From assembly GCA_946541435.1 (NCBI GenBank), contig CAMNJK010000099.1:1-6148 (forward strand): DNA of 6,148 nucleotides, in the 5' to 3' direction. Shown piece by piece: positions 3,819 to 6,148 of this stretch. A program made the translations under genes and the position numbers. Numbering within the stretch: the first letter of the stretch is position 1; every line of letters starts with the position of its first letter. This stretch comes from an uncultured Bacillota bacterium. GTDB taxonomy: Bacteria > Bacillota > Clostridia > Peptostreptococcales > Anaerovoracaceae. The notes beneath the pieces were generated by a model. The model did no database searches and was not told the DNA's origin. It saw nothing but the letters and a program-made list of their open reading frames with translations.

Positions 3819-6148
3819 ATGAGTTTGCAGAAATACAATGTATCGGGAATGAGCTGCGCGGCATGTCAGGCGCGGGTCGAAAAAGCAGTGGGAGGCGTAC
3901 CGGGCGTCACGTCCGTGGCCGTGAGCCTGCTGACCAATTCCATGGGCGTGGAGGGGACCGCGGACCCCGCGGCCGTGATTTCTGCTGTGGAAAACGCGGG
4001 CTACGGGGCGTCGGTCTCCGGCGGTGCAGATGGTGCAAAGGCTGGAGATGCGGATGACGCGGCAGCCCGGGCACGGGCCCGGATGAAAGAACAGGAGGAC
4101 GCGCTGAAGGACCGGGAAACACCGGTGCTGCGCCGGCGCCTGATCGCGTCGGTCTGCATCCTGCTGGTTCTGATGTACGGCTCCATGGGACATATGATGT
4201 GGGGCTGGCCGCTGCCGGCATTCTTTGAGGGAAACCACATTGCCATGGGGCTGGCGCAGATGATCCTGGCAGGGGTCATCATGATGATCAACGGCAGATT
4301 TTTTACCAGCGGCTTTAAGAGCCTGCTGCATCTGGCCCCCAATATGGATACCCTGGTGGCCATGGGTTCCATGACCTCCTTTGTCTGGAGCGCCCTGATC
4401 CTGTTCAAGATGACCGGCGACCAGCTGGCGGGGAACGCTGAAGCCGTGATGTCTGACATGCACAGCTTCTACTTCGAATCCGCGGCCATGATCGTGACCC
4501 TGATCACCATCGGCAAAATGCTGGAAGCCATGTCCAAAGGCAGGACCACCGATGCCCTGAAGGGGCTCCTGCAGCTGGCGCCCCAGACGGCTGTGATCGA
4601 AGACGGGGACGGATCCCAGCGGGAGATCCCCATCGAGCAGCTCCATGTGGGAGATATCTTCATCGTGCGTCCGGGGGACAGCATCCCGGTGGACGGCGAG
4701 ATCATCGAGGGCACTACAGCGGTGAATGAAGCGGCGCTGACGGGAGAGAGCATCCCCGTGGATAAGGGGCCGGGAGACATGGTGTCCGCGGCCACGGTGA
4801 ACGCTTCCGGATTCATCAGGGCCAGAGCCACCCGGGTGGGTGAGGATACTACCCTGGCCCAGATCATCCGGATGGTCAGTGACGCTGCGGCCACCAAGGC
4901 CCCCATCGCCAAGATCGCGGACAAGGTTTCGGGCATCTTCGTCCCGGCGGTGATCGGTATCGCGGCCCTGGTGATCGTGATCTGGCTTCTGGTGGGGGCC
5001 GACATCGGCTACGCCCTGGCACGGGGGATCTCGGTGCTGGTCATCAGCTGCCCCTGCGCCCTGGGACTTGCCACGCCGGTGGCCATCATGGTGGGCAGCG
5101 GGCTGGGCGCCAGAAACGGTATCCTGTTCAAGACGGCGGCATCGCTGGAAGCGGCCGGCAGGACGGAGATCATCGCCCTGGACAAGACCGGGACCATCAC
5201 CCGGGGAGAGCCGGTGGTGACAGACCTGGTCTGCGCGGCGGGCGTGACCGAGGAAGAGCTGCTGCGGTATGCGGCGGCCCTGGAGTCCCGCAGTGAGCAT
5301 CCCATCGCCGGCGCCATCATGGCCCGGGCCGGGGAAGAAGGTTTCGCGCTTCCTGCGGTGGAGAATTTCCGGGCCCTGCCGGGCAACGGCCTCCAGGCGG
5401 ATCTGGAGGGACAGCGCCTGCTGGGCGGAAGCGTTTCCTTCATCGCCTCCGATATCCGGGTGCCCGGGGATCTGCTTGCAAAGGCTGGCGATCTTGCGGA
5501 GACGGGCAGGACGCCCATGATGTTCGCCCTGGATGACCGCCTGCTGGGCATCATCGCCGTGGCGGACACCATCAAGGAAGACAGTCCGGAAGCGGTGGCC
5601 CAGCTGAAAAACATGGGCATCCATGTGGTCATGCTCACCGGAGACAATGAAAAGACTGCCAGATCCATCGGCAGCCAGGTGGGTGTGGATGAAGTGATCG
5701 CCGGTGTGCTGCCGGCGGGCAAGGAAGCGGTGATCCGTGATCTGGCCAGCCGCGGCAAGGTGGCCATGGTGGGAGACGGGATCAACGATGCGCCGGCACT
5801 GACCCGGGCGGATACCGGGATCGCCATCGGCGCCGGGGCAGATGTGGCCATCGACGCTGCGGATGTGGTGCTGATGAACAGCCGGCTCCTGGATGTGGCG
5901 GCGGCCATCCGGCTCAGCCGGGCCACCCTCAGGAATATCCATGAGAATCTGTTCTGGGCATTCTTTTACAACATCCTGCTGATCCCCCTGGCGGCAGGCG
6001 CCTATGTGCATCTCATGGGAGGATGGTCCATGAATCCCATGCTGGGAGCGGCGGCAATGAGCCTGTCCAGCTTTTGCGTCTGCATGAACGCCCTGCGGCT
6101 GAATCTGTTTAAGATCCACGATCCCTCCCGGGACAAGCCCCTGCGGAA
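3819..6148 (+). CDS. copA: Copper-exporting P1B-type ATPase CopA (C-terminus cut by window edge)
   Basis: An open frame of 776 codons plus two bases that runs off the window without a stop. It pumps Cu(I) out of the cytosol at the expense of ATP. Layout: N-terminal HMA domain (about 3-66) with G10-M11-S12-C13-A14-A15-C16, an acidic/Ala-rich linker (68-98), TM1 about 107-128 ending in a Met/His-rich turn (MGHMM), TM2 about 142-159, TM3 about 176-198, TM4 from about 216, actuator TGES 308-311, TM5 about 370-392, CPC 411-413 in TM6, phosphorylated D455, SEHP with H494-P495, GDGIND 652-657, Y717-N718 in TM7, and MSLSS 747-751 in TM8. The Y-N and MxxSS residues are the known Cu(I) ligands of P1B-1 pumps, so the metal is well supported. 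The membrane core is complete; only a short tail, or possibly an extra C-terminal domain, is missing. The start is fixed by AGGA at 3808 and a TAG just upstream. C753 and C755 after MSLSS are a small oddity. Confidence 0.95.
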   Translation, partial: MSLQKYNVSGMSCAACQARVEKAVGGVPGVTSVAVSLLTNSMGVEGTADPAAVISAVENAGYGASVSGGADGAKAGDADDAAARARARMKEQEDALKDRETPVLRRRLIASVCILLVLMYGSMGHMMWGWPLPAFFEGNHIAMGLAQMILAGVIMMINGRFFTSGFKSLLHLAPNMDTLVAMGSMTSFVWSALILFKMTGDQLAGNAEAVMSDMHSFYFESAAMIVTLITIGKMLEAMSKGRTTDALKGLLQLAPQTAVIEDGDGSQREIPIEQLHVGDIFIVRPGDSIPVDGEIIEGTTAVNEAALTGESIPVDKGPGDMVSAATVNASGFIRARATRVGEDTTLAQIIRMVSDAAATKAPIAKIADKVSGIFVPAVIGIAALVIVIWLLVGADIGYALARGISVLVISCPCALGLATPVAIMVGSGLGARNGILFKTAASLEAAGRTEIIALDKTGTITRGEPVVTDLVCAAGVTEEELLRYAAALESRSEHPIAGAIMARAGEEGFALPAVENFRALPGNGLQADLEGQRLLGGSVSFIASDIRVPGDLLAKAGDLAETGRTPMMFALDDRLLGIIAVADTIKEDSPEAVAQLKNMGIHVVMLTGDNEKTARSIGSQVGVDEVIAGVLPAGKEAVIRDLASRGKVAMVGDGINDAPALTRADTGIAIGAGADVAIDAADVVLMNSRLLDVAAAIRLSRATLRNIHENLFWAFFYNILLIPLAAGAYVHLMGGWSMNPMLGAAAMSLSSFCVCMNALRLNLFKIHDPSRDKPLR
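4034..4047 (+). repeat. Interspersed word TGCAAAGGCTGGAG, copy 4
   Basis: Thirteen of fourteen bases match the copies at 1341 and 5477. It encodes Ala73-Lys-Ala-Gly76 in the low-complexity linker between the CopA metal-binding domain and TM1, a region free to vary. Confidence 0.5.
5477..5490 (+). repeat. Interspersed word TGCAAAGGCTGGCG, copy 5
   Basis: Identical over 14 bases to the copy at 1341-1354. It encodes Ala554-Lys-Ala-Gly557 in the CopA nucleotide-binding domain, in a helix ahead of the ETGRTP stretch, in the same reading frame as the other two plus-strand copies. Confidence 0.55.

Noticed and set aside
3752..4057. Plus-strand 101-codon frame starting near the predicted copA transcription start
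   Set aside because: It overlaps the copA start in another frame, has no ribosome site and no recognisable sequence. A leader peptide cannot be excluded but is not supported.
4535..4544. Near copy of the repeated word (CAAAGGCAGG)
   Set aside because: One mismatch and it encodes the conserved SKGR of the ATPase, so it is explained by protein sequence. The near copies at 455-464 (KAG of the zinc ATPase) and 6067-6078 (inverted, in TM8 of CopA) were left out for the same reason.
1790..5790. Long DNA similarities between the two ATPase genes (TGD and GDGIND regions)
   Set aside because: Expected from shared ancestry of P1B ATPases at conserved motifs; not a repeat element.
3681..6119. 812-codon open frame on the minus strand
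   Set aside because: Same mirror-phase effect over copA, which also lacks TTA, CTA and TCA codons up to that point. No family features, and the plus strand is clearly a copper ATPase.
1..6148. CRISPR array, tRNA/rRNA, transposase or phage genes
   Set aside because: No regularly spaced repeats, no cloverleaf or rRNA sequence, and no mobile-element protein in any frame.

Overview
The window is a compact run of four plus-strand genes, all concerned with moving metals or small molecules across the membrane. In order they are a 72-residue soluble metal-binding (HMA-fold) protein, a zinc/cadmium/lead-type P1B ATPase, a MATE-family multidrug/organic-cation exporter, and a copper-type P1B ATPase cut off by the right edge of the window. 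The DNA is GC-rich (about 60 % by eye, not computed). The Shine-Dalgarno sites are of the AGGAGG type, the promoters look like sigma-A promoters, and the protein wording (for example QQLFNATDTAVVGRF in the MATE protein and the CPC-type ATPases) fits a GC-rich member of the Clostridia, perhaps Lachnospiraceae. This placement is inference from protein style, not from a search.

Region 1 (1-2310): a near-consensus promoter (TTGACA, 17-bp spacer, TATGAT) is followed at once by a 34-bp near-perfect dyad that covers the expected transcription start, a good operator candidate. The small HMA protein has a DCANC site, and the ATPase 7 bases downstream has no N-terminal metal-binding domain. The two probably act as donor and pump, translated in a coupled way, to export Zn, Cd or Pb.

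Region 2 (2311-3736): the MATE exporter follows after 22 bases. It seems to have its own extended -10 promoter whose predicted start lies only a few bases before the ATG, so its message may be leaderless. No terminator separates it from the gene upstream.

Region 3 (3737-6148): an 82-base gap holds a second consensus -35 element (overlapping the end of the MATE gene), an 11-bp palindrome at the predicted start site, and a ribosome site. The copper ATPase follows, with an MSCAAC metal-binding domain, CPC in the membrane, and the YN and MxxSS copper-site residues. It is open at base 6148.

The least expected signal is not a gene. The 10-mer CAAAGGCTGG occurs five times on the two strands (483-492 minus, 1343-1352 plus, 3783-3792 minus, 4036-4045 plus, 5479-5488 plus), with longer shared flanks up to 15 bases. 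The three plus-strand copies all read Ala-Lys-Ala-Gly in the same frame, mostly in variable linkers, and one copy is intergenic. About 0.01 would be expected by chance for a given 10-mer. It may be a genome-wide interspersed word, such as an uptake-like or protein-binding sequence. No metal-responsive regulator, RNA gene, transposase, CRISPR array or convincing terminator is seen.
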